From an uncultured Rhizobiaceae bacterium (GTDB taxonomy: Bacteria; Pseudomonadota; Alphaproteobacteria; Rhizobiales; Rhizobiaceae), in NCBI GenBank assembly GCA_958296345.1, contig CATQIJ010000007.1:60608-124607 (forward strand): DNA of 64,000 bases, in the 5' to 3' direction. This document shows positions 32,613 to 41,447 of the stretch, in pieces; within the stretch, counting starts at the first letter, position 1; the number at the start of each line of letters is the position of its first letter. A program made the position numbers and the translations under genes. The notes under the pieces were generated by a model. It did no database searches and was not told the origin of the DNA. It saw only the letters and a list, made by a program, of their open reading frames with translations.

Positions 32613-33503
32613 ATGGCTAGTTATTTTGAAGACCGACGTTCCAAGGCAGCAATTTGGTGTCTGAGGTTGTCTTTATTCCTTATTCCATTCTTTGTTCTCG
32701 TTATCTTGCTGTATCGCTTCGCAAAGATAGATACAGTTCAAATGTTCATCTTGATTACATTTGGTTTATTGATCGCACTTCTATCACTGGTTTTTGCCTT
32801 TAAGGCAATCAGTGAGCTTTGGACAAAGGGTTACCGTGGTGGCTCGCAAGTTGTACGAGGCATGATTATTACTTTGCTTGTACTTCTACCATTTGGTTAC
32901 CAAGCATTTTTGGCGCTTCAATACCCTTTAGCTAACGATGTCTCAACAGACATGTTGAACCCACCCGGATATATAAACGCAATCAATCTGCGCGCGAGCA
33001 AAGCAGATAAGGGGATGAATCCGATTATTGAGTATGATGAAGAATATTCAAAAACTATGATTTTAGCTTACCCAAGACTTCAATCAAGACGTTATCCCGC
33101 AGGGTCAGAGCGTGTTCTGGAAGCAGTTCGTACTATTATTGATGATAATGAGTGGCTATTAACGGGGTCTCTGGGTATTCCTGAATTAAAAAATAATAGT
33201 GAAACTGAAAATACAAGCGAACTTGCGGACAATAATACTGGGGCATCAGATCAAGAAGAACCATTAGAAGATAACTTTGAAACACCCGATGATATTTTCA
33301 TCGAGGTTTTAGAGCGCACTTTTATCTTTGGGTTCGAGAATGACATTATCATTCGTATTGTAAGTGAAGATCGCAACACATTGGTTGATGTTCGTTCATC
33401 AGCAAGATGGGGAAAGCATGATTTTGGTTATAATGCCAAACTCATAGAAAGCCTTCTTCAACAATTAGACGCATCTTTATTGGGGATAGCAGGTGAAGGC
33501 TAA
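32613..33503 (+). CDS. DUF1499 domain membrane protein
   Basis: A 296-residue protein. Three membrane helices (about 10-35, 43-65 and 85-105) precede a DUF1499-like domain (about 120-290, including SRRYPAGSERVLEAV, VLERTFIFGFENDIIIRI and VDVRSSARWGKHDFGYN). An acidic linker (about residues 190-225) interrupts the domain and is longer than I expect for the family. Function unknown. I choose ATG 32613 because homologues start a few residues before the RRSKAAIW segment; in-frame starts at 32559 (GTG) and 32568 (ATG) also exist. Stop overlaps the MBL gene by 4 bases. Confidence 0.75.
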   Translation: MASYFEDRRSKAAIWCLRLSLFLIPFFVLVILLYRFAKIDTVQMFILITFGLLIALLSLVFAFKAISELWTKGYRGGSQVVRGMIITLLVLLPFGYQAFLALQYPLANDVSTDMLNPPGYINAINLRASKADKGMNPIIEYDEEYSKTMILAYPRLQSRRYPAGSERVLEAVRTIIDDNEWLLTGSLGIPELKNNSETENTSELADNNTGASDQEEPLEDNFETPDDIFIEVLERTFIFGFENDIIIRIVSEDRNTLVDVRSSARWGKHDFGYNAKLIESLLQQLDASLLGIAGEG

Positions 33504-34415
33504 ACTAATGCAGGCGCATAAATACTATTAAGCGCTGGTGGACCTTCACATAATACTCTTTCCTGAGTAACTAGATCTTCAATATGAGCAAAGACAGATA
33601 GCCCCGCTGCACCATGAAGCCTAGGGTCTGTTTCTTTGTAAATTACTTTCACAATATCCGGGATAGTTTTATCGCCTGCGCGGATTCGGGAAAGAACGGC
33701 CGTCTCACGCATCTTACGGTGGGCACGAAGCGCCCTAACAAACTCTGGCGCTTTTTCTAATCGACCACCATGTCCGGGAAAATAGACTGTTTCCTTGCGT
33801 TCCATCATTACGGAAAGTGAGTTCATATAATCAGTCATAGAACCATCTGGTGGGGCAACAATAGAAGTCGCCCAGCTCATGACATGGTCACCAGAAAAAA
33901 GCATATTGGTATCAGATATTGCAAAGCAGGCATGGTTTTGTGTATGGCCTGGAGTTAGAATAGTTTCCAACGCCCAATCTTTCCCCTTAATCATATCGCC
34001 GTGTTTGAGGATAACATCAGCTTTAAAATCATGATCAGCTGCGGCATCAAGTGAATTTATTTCACCTAAATGTAATTCTCTTGAATTACGATGAGGCCCC
34101 TCTGCATAAATAGATGCGCCAGTTTTTTCTTTCAAAGGACTAGCTAATGGTGAATGATCCATATGCGTATGCGTAACAATAATATGGCTAACTGTTCGCC
34201 CTTGTAGTGTTTCAAGAAGCAACTCAAAATGACTATCAATTGCAGGGCCAGGATCAATAACTGCTACGCTATCCCCACCTAAAATATAGGTATTTGTTCC
34301 ACGATATGTAAAAGCACTTTCATTAGGTGCGGTGATACGTTGAATTTTATCAGCAATCTCAACAGCTTTACCATGTTCAGGATCAAATTTGGAACGGGAA
34401 AGAAGGGGAGGCCAT
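33500..34415 (-). pseudogene. Metallo-beta-lactamase-fold hydrolase, frameshift near the start
   Basis: About 304 residues if read through. The conserved body is open from base 34410 down: SKFDPEHGKAVEIADKIQ, FTYRGTNTYILGG, VIDPGP, then the metal motif THTHMDHSPL (HxHxDH), GHTQNHACF, FSGDHVM and FPGHGG. It lacks any ATG or GTG in that frame. A well-placed ATG at 34415 with AAGGA upstream lies in another frame and joins after removal of one base in a run of four C (GGGG at 34405-34408, plus strand). A TTG at 34222 gives a 240-residue product lacking the first strands. The family comprises lactonases, glyoxalase II-like and tRNA-nuclease-like hydrolases; this one resembles the LACTB2 group. Confidence 0.75.
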
Positions 34416-34505
34416 GAAATTCCTTAATGCAATTTTGAATGCTTGATACCAATGGTATTAACTAATATACAATAAGGCACAATCATATTCTCAGGGAAAT
34501 ACATA

Positions 34506-35093
34506 ATGTCAGCAAATGCACTCGCACCCAGTTTAATTAACAAATCATCTCTTAAAGCGCTAACCATGGTAGTAATGGTTGCCTTTGGTGTAGCACTCAT
34601 TACTTTATCTGCAAAAATTCAAGTTCCATTCTGGCCAGTTCCAGTAACCTTACAAACCCTTGCAATTATGGGATTGGCAGCAGCCTACGGTTTACGACTT
34701 GGCCTAGCGACGATAACGTCATACTTAGCAGCAGGTTATATGGGAGCACCCGTATTTGCTGGAGCAATTGCTGGTCCTGCTTATTTTGCTGGCCCAACAG
34801 CAGGTTACTTAGCCGGTTTCGTAATTGCCGTTGCAATTGTTGGTTATGTTGCTGATCGTATTAGCTCAAAAAACATCTTCGCACTTGTTGGTGCAACGCT
34901 TGTTGGTACTTTAGTCATTTACGCACTAGGTGCTTACTGGCTTGGTTTTGTGTATGTCGGCTCTAGTGGAAACCTTCTTTCTTTCGAAGGCGCTTGGAAA
35001 TATGGCGTTCAGCCCTTCATTCTAGCTGATATTGTAAAAGCAGTTATAGCTTCACTTAGTATTCCTGCAATCAGTGGTTTGATGAAAAAGTAA
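34506..35093 (+). CDS. bioY: Biotin transporter BioY
   Basis: A 195-residue integral membrane protein with about six helices. The BioY signature is present: VPFWPVPVTLQTLAIM, AAYGLRLGLATITSYLAAGYMGAPVFAG and PTAGYLAGF. BioY is the substrate-binding S component of the biotin ECF transporter and in many alphaproteobacteria works with BioMN; those genes are not in this window, so it acts alone here or with distant partners. A strong terminator follows. I found no BioR-type TTATAGATAA operator in its 90-base upstream region. Confidence 0.93.
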   Translation: MSANALAPSLINKSSLKALTMVVMVAFGVALITLSAKIQVPFWPVPVTLQTLAIMGLAAAYGLRLGLATITSYLAAGYMGAPVFAGAIAGPAYFAGPTAGYLAGFVIAVAIVGYVADRISSKNIFALVGATLVGTLVIYALGAYWLGFVYVGSSGNLLSFEGAWKYGVQPFILADIVKAVIASLSIPAISGLMKK

Positions 35094-35113
35094 TCTTACT
35101 AAACTTCACGTTT

Positions 35114-35141
35114 AAAACCCAGCTATAAGCTGGGTTTTTTT
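35114..35141 (+). terminator. Intrinsic terminator after bioY
   Basis: AAAACCCAGCT (35114-35124) and AGCTGGGTTTT (35128-35138) form a perfect 11-bp stem with a 3-base loop and a T-run. With A- and T-rich flanks on both sides it can terminate transcription from bioY and from the convergent VWA pseudogene. Confidence 0.92.
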
Positions 35142-35152
35142 ATATCCAAATT

Positions 35153-36335
35153 TTAATGAGATAGTTCTTTTAAGCCTTGATCTAAGCCAGACAATGTCAT
35201 GGGGAACATACGGCCCGTAAAAGCTGATTAATCATCTGTGTTGATTGTGTGTATTTCCAACACGCTCTTCAACTGGATTGAGCCAAATTGCATTGTTCCA
35301 TTTATCTAGAAACACGCCTTAACCCAAATCTCTCCAGATTCTTGATTCCAATGTTCACAGAGCCGCCCGGATAAACCACTTCATAAGGGCTCATGGCAGC
35401 ATCGCCTACAAAGATAATTTTATAATCAGAACCATAAGTATGCAAAACATCCCACGTTGACATGCGCTCGTTATGACGTCGCTTATTATTTTTCCAAACA
35501 CCTTCATAAAGGCAATTGTGAAAGTAAAAATATTCAAGGTTTTTAAGTTCAATTCGGGCTGCAGAAAAGAGCTCTTCAACTAACTTAATGTGATCATCCA
35601 TAGAGCCACCAATATCGAGGAACAATAATACCTTTACCGCATTTCTACGTTCTGGTCTTGTCTTCACATCAAGATAACCGTTTTCCAGCAGTGGCTTTGA
35701 TTGTGTTGTTTAAATCTAGCTCTTCGGATGCGCCGTCACGTACCCAGCGACGTAAACGCTTTAAGGCAACCTTAATATTACGCGTTCCAAGTTCGACAGA
35801 ATCATCAAGGTTTTAAATTCACGTTTATCCCAAACTTTAACCGCGCGGCGATGCCTGCTTTCATGTTGGCCAATTCTAACGCCTTCAGGGTTATAGCCAT
35901 AAGCACCAAAGGGGGATGTGCCAGCTGTTCCAATCATTTTAGAACCGCCTTGATGGCGTTTGTGTTGTTTTTCCAAGCGCGTCTTCAGGGTTTCATAAGC
36001 TTTTCCCATCCACCAAGAGATTCAATTTCTTTCATCTCTTCTTTGGAAAGGTGTTTCTCAGCCATCTTGCGTAGCCATTCTTCAGGTAGGTCAACTTGGT
36101 CTATACCTTCTGTTCCACCAACCCGTTCAACACCTTTAAAGCTTTCAGAAAAAACAACATCAAAGCGGTCTAAGTTACGCTCATCTTTAACAAGAGCTGC
36201 ACGTGCAAGGTAATAGAAACCTTCAACATCGTAAGCCACGAGGTTTTTTTCCATCGCTTCTAGCAAGGTTAAAAATTCTCGCAACGTGACGGGAATTTTA
36301 GCTTCTTTGAGTTTTAAAAAGAACGGTAAAAACAT
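35153..36335 (-). pseudogene. VWA (CoxE-like) domain protein, multiply frameshifted
   Basis: Remnant of a ~390-residue von Willebrand factor A protein that partners MoxR ATPases. Family segments occur in order but in changing frames: FLPFFLKLKEAKIPVTLREF, HQGGSKMIGTAGTSPFGAYG, AVKVWDKREF, then LGTRNIKVALKRLRRW, then VLLFLDIGGSMDD (MIDAS-like), IIFVGDAAMSPYEV, EHWNQESGEIWV, AIWLNP and finally GRMFPMTLSGLDQGLKEL ending at 35153. At least six shifts are needed (near 36000, 35815, 35690, 35355, 35310 and 35230). The longest surviving frames are 116, 82 and 121 residues. No functional product is expected. Its normal partner, a MoxR ATPase gene, survives at 39237. Confidence 0.85.
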
Positions 36336-36362
36336 GTTGTTTGTTTAGCTTAAGATTGCGCT

Positions 36363-37191
36363 TTAAGAAAGAGGCACACCTTCAATAGTAATACGGTGCA
36401 TTAAGCGGCGATGGCCTGCATAATCATTAATAGCCATATGTTGAAGCGCGCGATTATCCCAGATAGCCATGGTTCCTGGTTCCCATCTTATCCGGCACGT
36501 GAAATCAGCTCGAGAGCAATGGGTATAAAGTTGGTTGAGTAGCGGTTGCGATTCTTCCTTAGTCCAGCCGTCAATATGTGTCGTGAAATCTACATTTACA
36601 TAAAGACATTTTTTTCCCCGTTACTGGATGCGTTAATACGATAGGGTGAAGCGCGTCTTGCTTAGCTGCCTCTTCATTAACAAGGCGCCCATCTTTATGA
36701 GCTTCTTCATCGCTATGATCGGCCCCAAACGCATGACGCGATGAGTGCCACGCATGTAAACCTTCAAGCGTTTTCTTCATGCCATCTGAGAGTGCCATAT
36801 AGGCTGCATGTTGAGAAGAAAAAGCAGTATCACCACCTACTGGTGGTGTTTCAACGGCGTAGAGCATAGAGCACATGGCGGGCGCTGTGTCGTAGTATTG
36901 ATCTGTATGCCAAGTTTTGCCAACGGCAGAGATTTGATCAGGCTCTTTTACAACAGACGCAATTTCAGGATAGCCTTCAACAGGTTTAAAGAACCGATTG
37001 ACATTGATTTCACCCCACTGTTTAGCAAAAGCAATATGTTCTTCAGGGGTTAGGTTTAATCCACGAATGGCAACGACGGAATGATCTGTAAGCGCTTGTT
37101 TAATAGCGTTAACGTCATTTTCATTCGTAACATCAGCACCATATATATCAGCCCCAACTGATGGTGTAATAGGCCTTACTTCAATTCCCAT
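36363..37191 (-). pseudogene. TauD/TfdA-family 2-oxoglutarate dioxygenase, frameshifted in an A7 run
   Basis: About 275 residues if read through. Iron ligands are KTWHTDQYYD (HxD) and, in the shifted frame, ALQHMAIND (distal His), with the 2-oxoglutarate Arg in RRLMHRITI. After HPVTGKK the current frame runs to a stop at 36571 (MSLCKCRFHDTY); removing one base from the run of seven A (T7 at 36609-36615 on the plus strand) restores CLYVNVDFTTHIDGW through to a stop at 36363. The truncated product lacks the distal His and should be inactive. The family oxidises taurine, alkyl sulfates or other small acids. RBS GGAG precedes ATG 37191/37194. Confidence 0.82.
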
Positions 37192-37245
37192 CATAATCTC
37201 CACTTTTCAAAAGTGTAGCGGAAAACGAAGTAATTTCAATCAAGA

Positions 37246-38163
37246 TTATTGGCCAATTTCATCCATATAAAATGGTGTTGTTTGATACATCTGATTTATC
37301 CAGTTACTAAATAGAAGGTGCGCGTGAGATCGCCAGCGGTTTTGTGGCGGGATATCCGTATTATCACTTGGATAATAGTTATGTGGAATATGAATGTCTT
37401 TTCCGTTTTCACGATCACGTAAATATTCTTCGCCTAAGGATAACGTATCATATTCTATGTGATTGAAAATATAGAGCCTGTTGCCCTTATCTTCCTGAAT
37501 GAGACATGGGCCAGTAATATCTGACTCCATCAAAATATTTAAACCCCGTTCTGGTTCAATGTCAGAAGAGCGTATTTCCGTCCAGCGTGAAACAGGAATT
37601 GAAAAATCATCTGAAAAGCCACTTAGATATGGGGATGCTGGCTTAAGGTTACGGTGACGATATACGCCAAAGGCTTTCTTTTCTAATTCATGCTTTGGTA
37701 TTCCATGAAAGTAATGTATCGCGGCCATAGCACCCCAACAGATATTAAATGTCGAGTGGACATTATGTGTCGTCCATTCAAGAATTTCACAAAGCTCTTT
37801 CCAATATGTAACTTCTTCAAACTCAAGTTTTTCAATCGGTGCACCTGTGATAATAAAGCCATCAAATTTGCGATGCTTAATCTCATCCCAAGTATTATAA
37901 AAATCGATTAAATGCTCTTCATTGGTGTTTTTAGCTTTATGGCTTCCAATACGAATGAGAGATAATTCAACTTGCAAAGGAGTTGCTCCAATTAAACGCG
38001 CAATTTGAGTTTCAGTGCGAATTTTATTTGGCATAAGATTAAGAAGCCCAATTTGCATCGGCCTAACATCTTGACGGTTAGCATCTGTCTCGCGCAAAAT
38101 TTGAACGCCTTCTTTAAGCAGCGTTTGGGTAGCAGGCAAACCATCAGGGATACGTATAGGCAT
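37246..38163 (-). CDS. metA: Homoserine O-acetyltransferase MetA (acetyl-CoA type)
   Basis: A 305-residue MetA acyltransferase that activates homoserine for methionine synthesis. The catalytic Cys is in [10 protein letters not shown], the His/Glu pair in [11 protein letters not shown]. Residue 111 is Glu ([10 protein letters not shown]). In the characterised Bacillus cereus enzyme Glu111 confers acetyl-CoA use, where E. coli has Gly111 and uses succinyl-CoA, so acetylation is inferred. Start is ATG 38163 (MPIRIPDG, as in other MetA); a TTG at 38172 is one base from the Shine-Dalgarno. A SAM-II riboswitch precedes it. Confidence 0.94.
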   Translation of the reverse strand: MPIRIPDGLPATQTLLKEGVQILRETDANRQDVRPMQIGLLNLMPNKIRTETQIARLIGATPLQVELSLIRIGSHKAKNTNEEHLIDFYNTWDEIKHRKFDGFIITGAPIEKLEFEEVTYWKELCEILEWTTHNVHSTFNICWGAMAAIHYFHGIPKHELEKKAFGVYRHRNLKPASPYLSGFSDDFSIPVSRWTEIRSSDIEPERGLNILMESDITGPCLIQEDKGNRLYIFNHIEYDTLSLGEEYLRDRENGKDIHIPHNYYPSDNTDIPPQNRWRSHAHLLFSNWINQMYQTTPFYMDEIGQ

Positions 38164-38175
38164 GGGGATCAATCT

Positions 38176-38228
38176 CCTCTTTAGCTAATTTTTTAACGTG
38201 GTTGCAATTTGGTAAAATCACCACGAGT
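38176..38228 (-). promoter_or_regulatory. SAM-II riboswitch controlling metA
   Basis: On the minus strand the leader reads CGTGGTGATTTTACC (38225-38211), ATTGCAACCACG, then TTAGCTAAAGAGG. This matches the SAM-II (metA) consensus: stem P1 CGTGG/CCACG, the internal GATTTTACC with ATTGCAA, and the terminal GCTAAA that closes the pseudoknot. The 3' end overlaps the Shine-Dalgarno GAGGAG (38179-38174), so SAM binding would hide it and block translation. Its ligand S-adenosylmethionine is the end product of the pathway that MetA begins. Confidence 0.93.
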
Positions 38229-38280
38229 TAATGTGATTATTAAATTCAATTTAAGAAAGGTCAACTCAAGTATATTTGAA

Positions 38281-39150
38281 TTAGCCCTCCTTTGGACTGT
38301 CCAATGCTTCAAACCAATTAATAGCTTCTTCTGCCCATCCTTTTGGAACTCTGTGACCGCCCTTAAATAGATTAAATTGCAATGCACTATCAGGCTTACA
38401 TTTTGTCCACCAACGTTTCCAAAATTGACCTGAAGTATCAAATTTATCAGCTTTAAGTCTTTTGCATCCATTAACTTGGCGCATTAGTTGAAGTCCATAA
38501 AAAACATCCCCTTGTACAATCCGAGGATTATCAATAGGTCCAATCGGACGTCCCTCTAATGGAACTGTTCCATCAAGCCAGCCATGTGTGTGAAGTAACT
38601 TAACTGGCCCAGCGCAATCTTGTGCAGATGGGTGAGGGCGCCAAAATGCGCCTGCAACAGGAGCAAATGCCTTAACTACATCGGGGTCCTGACAGGCAAG
38701 ATACCAAGTAAGGGAGCCGCCGATCGAAAACCCGGTCATCAACATGCGTTCACGATCTAAATTAAATTTTGAAGAAGCGTCTTTCAGAACTGCTTTCGAG
38801 AATTTTAGTTCATCACGTCGTTTCTTACGCTCAGGATGAAATGACCATCCAGGTCCAAAATTAGTATTAGGTCTTCTAAGACCGCTAGGCGCAATAACAG
38901 CATAACCACGGTTAAGGAAAGTCTCGACCATCTCGCGGTTTTTTAATGATCTTTGTCCTGAACCACCTGCGCCATGAAAGTATATCATTGCAGGTATTTT
39001 AATCGAAGGATCAGAGCGAGGTGGTAATTCTATATTGTATTCACCTAATTCAATTTTGCAGCCATTCTCACCAAGCCCGCAAGTTTGTTCTGCTTGGCTT
39101 ATATGAGAAGCCCCAAATACGATTGTTAGTGCAAAGAATAAAATGCGCAT
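38281..39150 (-). CDS. Secreted PHB-depolymerase/LpqC-like alpha/beta-hydrolase
   Basis: A 289-residue exported esterase. A signal peptide (about residues 1-20, ending near ISQAEQ) is followed by an alpha/beta-hydrolase fold: the oxyanion segment IYFHGAGGSG, nucleophile elbow GFSIGGSLTW, acid Asp in THGWLDGTVPLEGR and His in KGGHRVPKG. The family includes PHB depolymerases and feruloyl-type esterases (LpqC); substrate unproven. Start at ATG 39150 with GGAG upstream; a longer in-frame start exists. Four cysteines suggest disulfides, fitting a periplasmic location. Confidence 0.82.
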   Translation of the reverse strand: MRILFFALTIVFGASHISQAEQTCGLGENGCKIELGEYNIELPPRSDPSIKIPAMIYFHGAGGSGQRSLKNREMVETFLNRGYAVIAPSGLRRPNTNFGPGWSFHPERKKRRDELKFSKAVLKDASSKFNLDRERMLMTGFSIGGSLTWYLACQDPDVVKAFAPVAGAFWRPHPSAQDCAGPVKLLHTHGWLDGTVPLEGRPIGPIDNPRIVQGDVFYGLQLMRQVNGCKRLKADKFDTSGQFWKRWWTKCKPDSALQFNLFKGGHRVPKGWAEEAINWFEALDSPKEG

Positions 39151-39236
39151 GAAAAGCTCCAATATGAATATTTTCAAACTTTCACATTAATTTAGCAATA
39201 ATATCAACGGCCTCGCAAAAGTGTGAAGCGCATTAT

Positions 39237-40079
39237 TTATCTATTTTGTTGCTTTGCCATGAAAGCTAACCGCTGTAATAAATGTACATCTTGCTCGTTT
39301 TTCAAAAGTGCACCGTGCAATCGAGGAAGTGCATCGCTGGCAGCGCCACGAAGATCTGCACCATCTATATCATCAGAAACCAGCAACCTAATCCAATCAA
39401 GTGCTTCTGATGTAGAAGGTTTCTTTTTTAATCCAGGCGTTTCACGAATTTCGTAAAACTGATTTAGCGCTTCACGAACCAAGTTCGTTTTTATGCCAGG
39501 ATAATGCACATCAACGATTTGCTCGAGAACGTTTGTTTCTGGAAACTTGATATAGTGAAAGAAACATCTGCGCAAAAATGCGTCGGGCAATTCTTTTTCA
39601 TTATTTGAAGTGATGATAACGATAGGGCGTATAACCGCTTTTACGTTTTCATTGGTCTCATAAACATGAAACTCCATGCGATCGAGTTCTTGTAGAAGAT
39701 CATTAGGAAACTCAATATCCGCTTTATCAATCTCATCAATTAGAAGCACAACCTTCCCTTTGGCTTCAAAAGCTTCCCAAAGCTTGCCCTTGCGAATATA
39801 GTTTTTAACATCATTTACACGTTCATCACCCAACTGGCTGTCGCGAAGACGGGAAACCGCATCATATTCATAAAGACCTTGCTGAGCTTTTGTCGTAGAT
39901 TTTACGTGCCATTCAATTAATGGAAGCCCTAAAGAGCCTGCAACTTGTTTTGCTAGCTCTGTTTTACCAGTGCCAGGCTCGCCTTTTACTAAGAGTGGGC
40001 GCTCAAGCGCTATGGCTGCATTTACGGCTGTTGTTAAATCATCAGCCGCTACATAAGAAGATGTGCCTTCAAATCGCAT
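39237..40079 (-). CDS. MoxR-family AAA+ ATPase
   Basis: A 280-residue AAA+ ATPase. Walker A is VKGEPGTGKTELA, Walker B LLIDEIDKAD, sensor 1 ITSNNEKELPDAF, and an arginine-finger region LRRCFFHYIKFP. MoxR ATPases act as chaperones with VWA proteins on metal-enzyme maturation. In most Rhizobiales the CoxE-like VWA gene lies next to it; here that gene is a pseudogene 3 kb away, leaving this ATPase without an evident partner. Start ATG 40079 (MRFEGTSSYV) with AAGGA upstream. Confidence 0.9.
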   Translation of the reverse strand: MRFEGTSSYVAADDLTTAVNAAIALERPLLVKGEPGTGKTELAKQVAGSLGLPLIEWHVKSTTKAQQGLYEYDAVSRLRDSQLGDERVNDVKNYIRKGKLWEAFEAKGKVVLLIDEIDKADIEFPNDLLQELDRMEFHVYETNENVKAVIRPIVIITSNNEKELPDAFLRRCFFHYIKFPETNVLEQIVDVHYPGIKTNLVREALNQFYEIRETPGLKKKPSTSEALDWIRLLVSDDIDGADLRGAASDALPRLHGALLKNEQDVHLLQRLAFMAKQQNR

Positions 40080-40192
40080 AAAATGTTCCTTCAATTATCT
40101 CAATTTGTTTTAAGGCTAAGGCTCTATTCGAGCAAGTTTTATGAATAAAAGAAAAAAGATTTATCATGTTGCAAAAATCTATGAATTTCATC

Positions 40193-40221
40193 TTGCAGGC
40201 TAATGCGGTTAGGGTTATAGA
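40193..40221 (+). promoter_or_regulatory. Sigma-70-type promoter of tRNA-Gln
   Basis: TTGCAG (40193-40198) and TATAGA (40216-40221) are separated by 17 bases and end 10 bases before the tRNA 5' end. Both hexamers are close to the -35 and -10 consensus, and no other plus-strand gene lies nearby. Confidence 0.6.
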
Positions 40222-40231
40222 AGCGCTATGT

Positions 40232-40306
40232 TGGGGTGTAGCCAAGTGGTAAGGCAACGCTTTTTGGTAGCGTGCATCGTAGGTTCGACTCCTACCACCC
40301 CAGCCA
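40232..40306 (+). tRNA. tRNA-Gln (anticodon TTG)
   Basis: A 75-base tRNA with encoded CCA. The acceptor stem TGGGGTG pairs with CACCCCA, discriminator G. The D arm contains AGTGGTAAGGC, the anticodon stem ACGCT/AGCGT closes a TTTTGGT loop giving anticodon TTG (reads CAA/CAG), and the T arm is GTAGG-TTCGACT-CCTAC. It lies alone on the plus strand between minus-strand genes. Confidence 0.95.
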
Positions 40307-40363
40307 TTTTTCAGTTTAGAGCTTTATTTTATGGGACATTCTGGGTTTGCTGTTAATGCAAGG

Positions 40364-40870
40364 CTATTTTTGCAATACTTGAAGGCGCTTTGTAGCACCA
40401 CTATTGCCTAACTCTTCAGCTTTTTTATATAACTTGATTGCTTCCGCTTTACTTTTTTGAACACCTCTTCCTGCTTCGTACATTTTCCCAAGTAAATAAT
40501 AAGAGCCACTGTTATTTATCTTCATTCCTTTACGATGCCATTTTATTGCAGTTTGATAATTTTGCTCAACGCCCGTTCCATTTTCATAGGCACGTGCAAT
40601 TGAACCAAAGGCATTCACGTATTCAGCTTCAGCACTTTTTTCAAACCAACATGCAGCTTGTGTAGGCCTCTTCCTGAAAAATACTGAATTCTTTATAGCA
40701 AAATTCCACATTTGTTCTCCAGTGAAATTAGTCTTTTGACTAAGATCACAGTTTGGAGGTGGCGCTGCAGATTTAAACTTGAAAAGTAGATAAACAATAA
40801 CAACAAGGCATACTAAAAGTAGTCCTAGGAACTTTATAATCTTTTCAGATTGCTTATGGGTTCTAGTCAT
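40364..40870 (-). CDS. Membrane-anchored Sel1-repeat protein
   Basis: A 168-residue protein with one N-terminal transmembrane helix (about 12-32) and two to three Sel1-like (TPR-type) repeats: AACWFEKSAEAEYVNAFGSI, AYENGTGVEQNYQTAIKWHR and YLLGKMYEAGRGVQKSKAEA. Sel1 repeats bind other proteins; no partner is evident. The topology places the repeats in the periplasm. Its start overlaps the end of the DUF3726 gene by 8 bases, so it is probably the last gene of the catabolic operon that starts with the aldehyde dehydrogenase at 45568. Confidence 0.75.
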   Translation of the reverse strand: MTRTHKQSEKIIKFLGLLLVCLVVIVYLLFKFKSAAPPPNCDLSQKTNFTGEQMWNFAIKNSVFFRKRPTQAACWFEKSAEAEYVNAFGSIARAYENGTGVEQNYQTAIKWHRKGMKINNSGSYYLLGKMYEAGRGVQKSKAEAIKLYKKAEELGNSGATKRLQVLQK

Positions 40871-41447
40871 TGTCGTTAAGACCAGCCCCAGCCCCAGCTA
40901 ATCTTGATGCCTCTGTTGAGGGCGCATAAGTTTTATGTGCAAGAGTATTTAAAATTGCCACATGTGGCTCAGCTTCTTCAGAGACGCGAGTTTTGTTTGA
41001 TAATATATCTGAAGTGTTTTCAGATAATATAGCTTTTAAGACATGCTGCTGCGTATCTAGTGCGTTTAAGTTTTTAGCAGTAACGCCATTTTTTTGAATG
41101 GTTATACTATTATTATCCCAGCTTAAAATAAGACTCTCGTCGCCTAAAACATTAGCGATAAAGGGGGCAAGTAATAGTGGTTCGTGGACAGTTTTTCCCT
41201 GAAGTTCATTCCAGTCATTTGTATCTGATATCAAACAACCCAGCTTTAACGGGCAATGTTCATATTCAAAACCATTTGGCTTCTGCACTTTATATAAATA
41301 CTGAGCCAAGCTTTTTGCACCTTGTAATCCATGTGCTTCTAGCCAGTTAACAACAAATCCTGCTTCTTCAGCAATGCCCCAGTCCATTCCAGCACCGCGA
41401 GCTGCTTTTACGCTAAGTGCGCGTATTTCACCTAAAGACCAGCTCAT
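40863..41447 (-). CDS. DUF3726 family protein
   Basis: A 194-residue soluble protein. The N-terminus SWSLGEIRALSVKAARGAGMDWGIAEEAG matches DUF3726, a family of unknown function I know mainly from marine alphaproteobacteria. The C-terminal ~40 residues are low-complexity. It overlaps the upstream gene of unknown function by 4 bases (ATGA type), so the two are translated together and probably act together. Confidence 0.7.
   Translation of the reverse strand: MSWSLGEIRALSVKAARGAGMDWGIAEEAGFVVNWLEAHGLQGAKSLAQYLYKVQKPNGFEYEHCPLKLGCLISDTNDWNELQGKTVHEPLLLAPFIANVLGDESLILSWDNNSITIQKNGVTAKNLNALDTQQHVLKAILSENTSDILSNKTRVSEEAEPHVAILNTLAHKTYAPSTEASRLAGAGAGLNDND

Noticed and set aside
34416..34505. Search for a BioR operator ahead of bioY
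   Set aside because: No TTATAGATAA-like palindrome found; only AT-rich sequence.
38193..38471. 92-residue frame on the minus strand ahead of metA
   Set aside because: It overlaps the esterase gene in another frame and the SAM-II riboswitch; no recognisable protein pattern.
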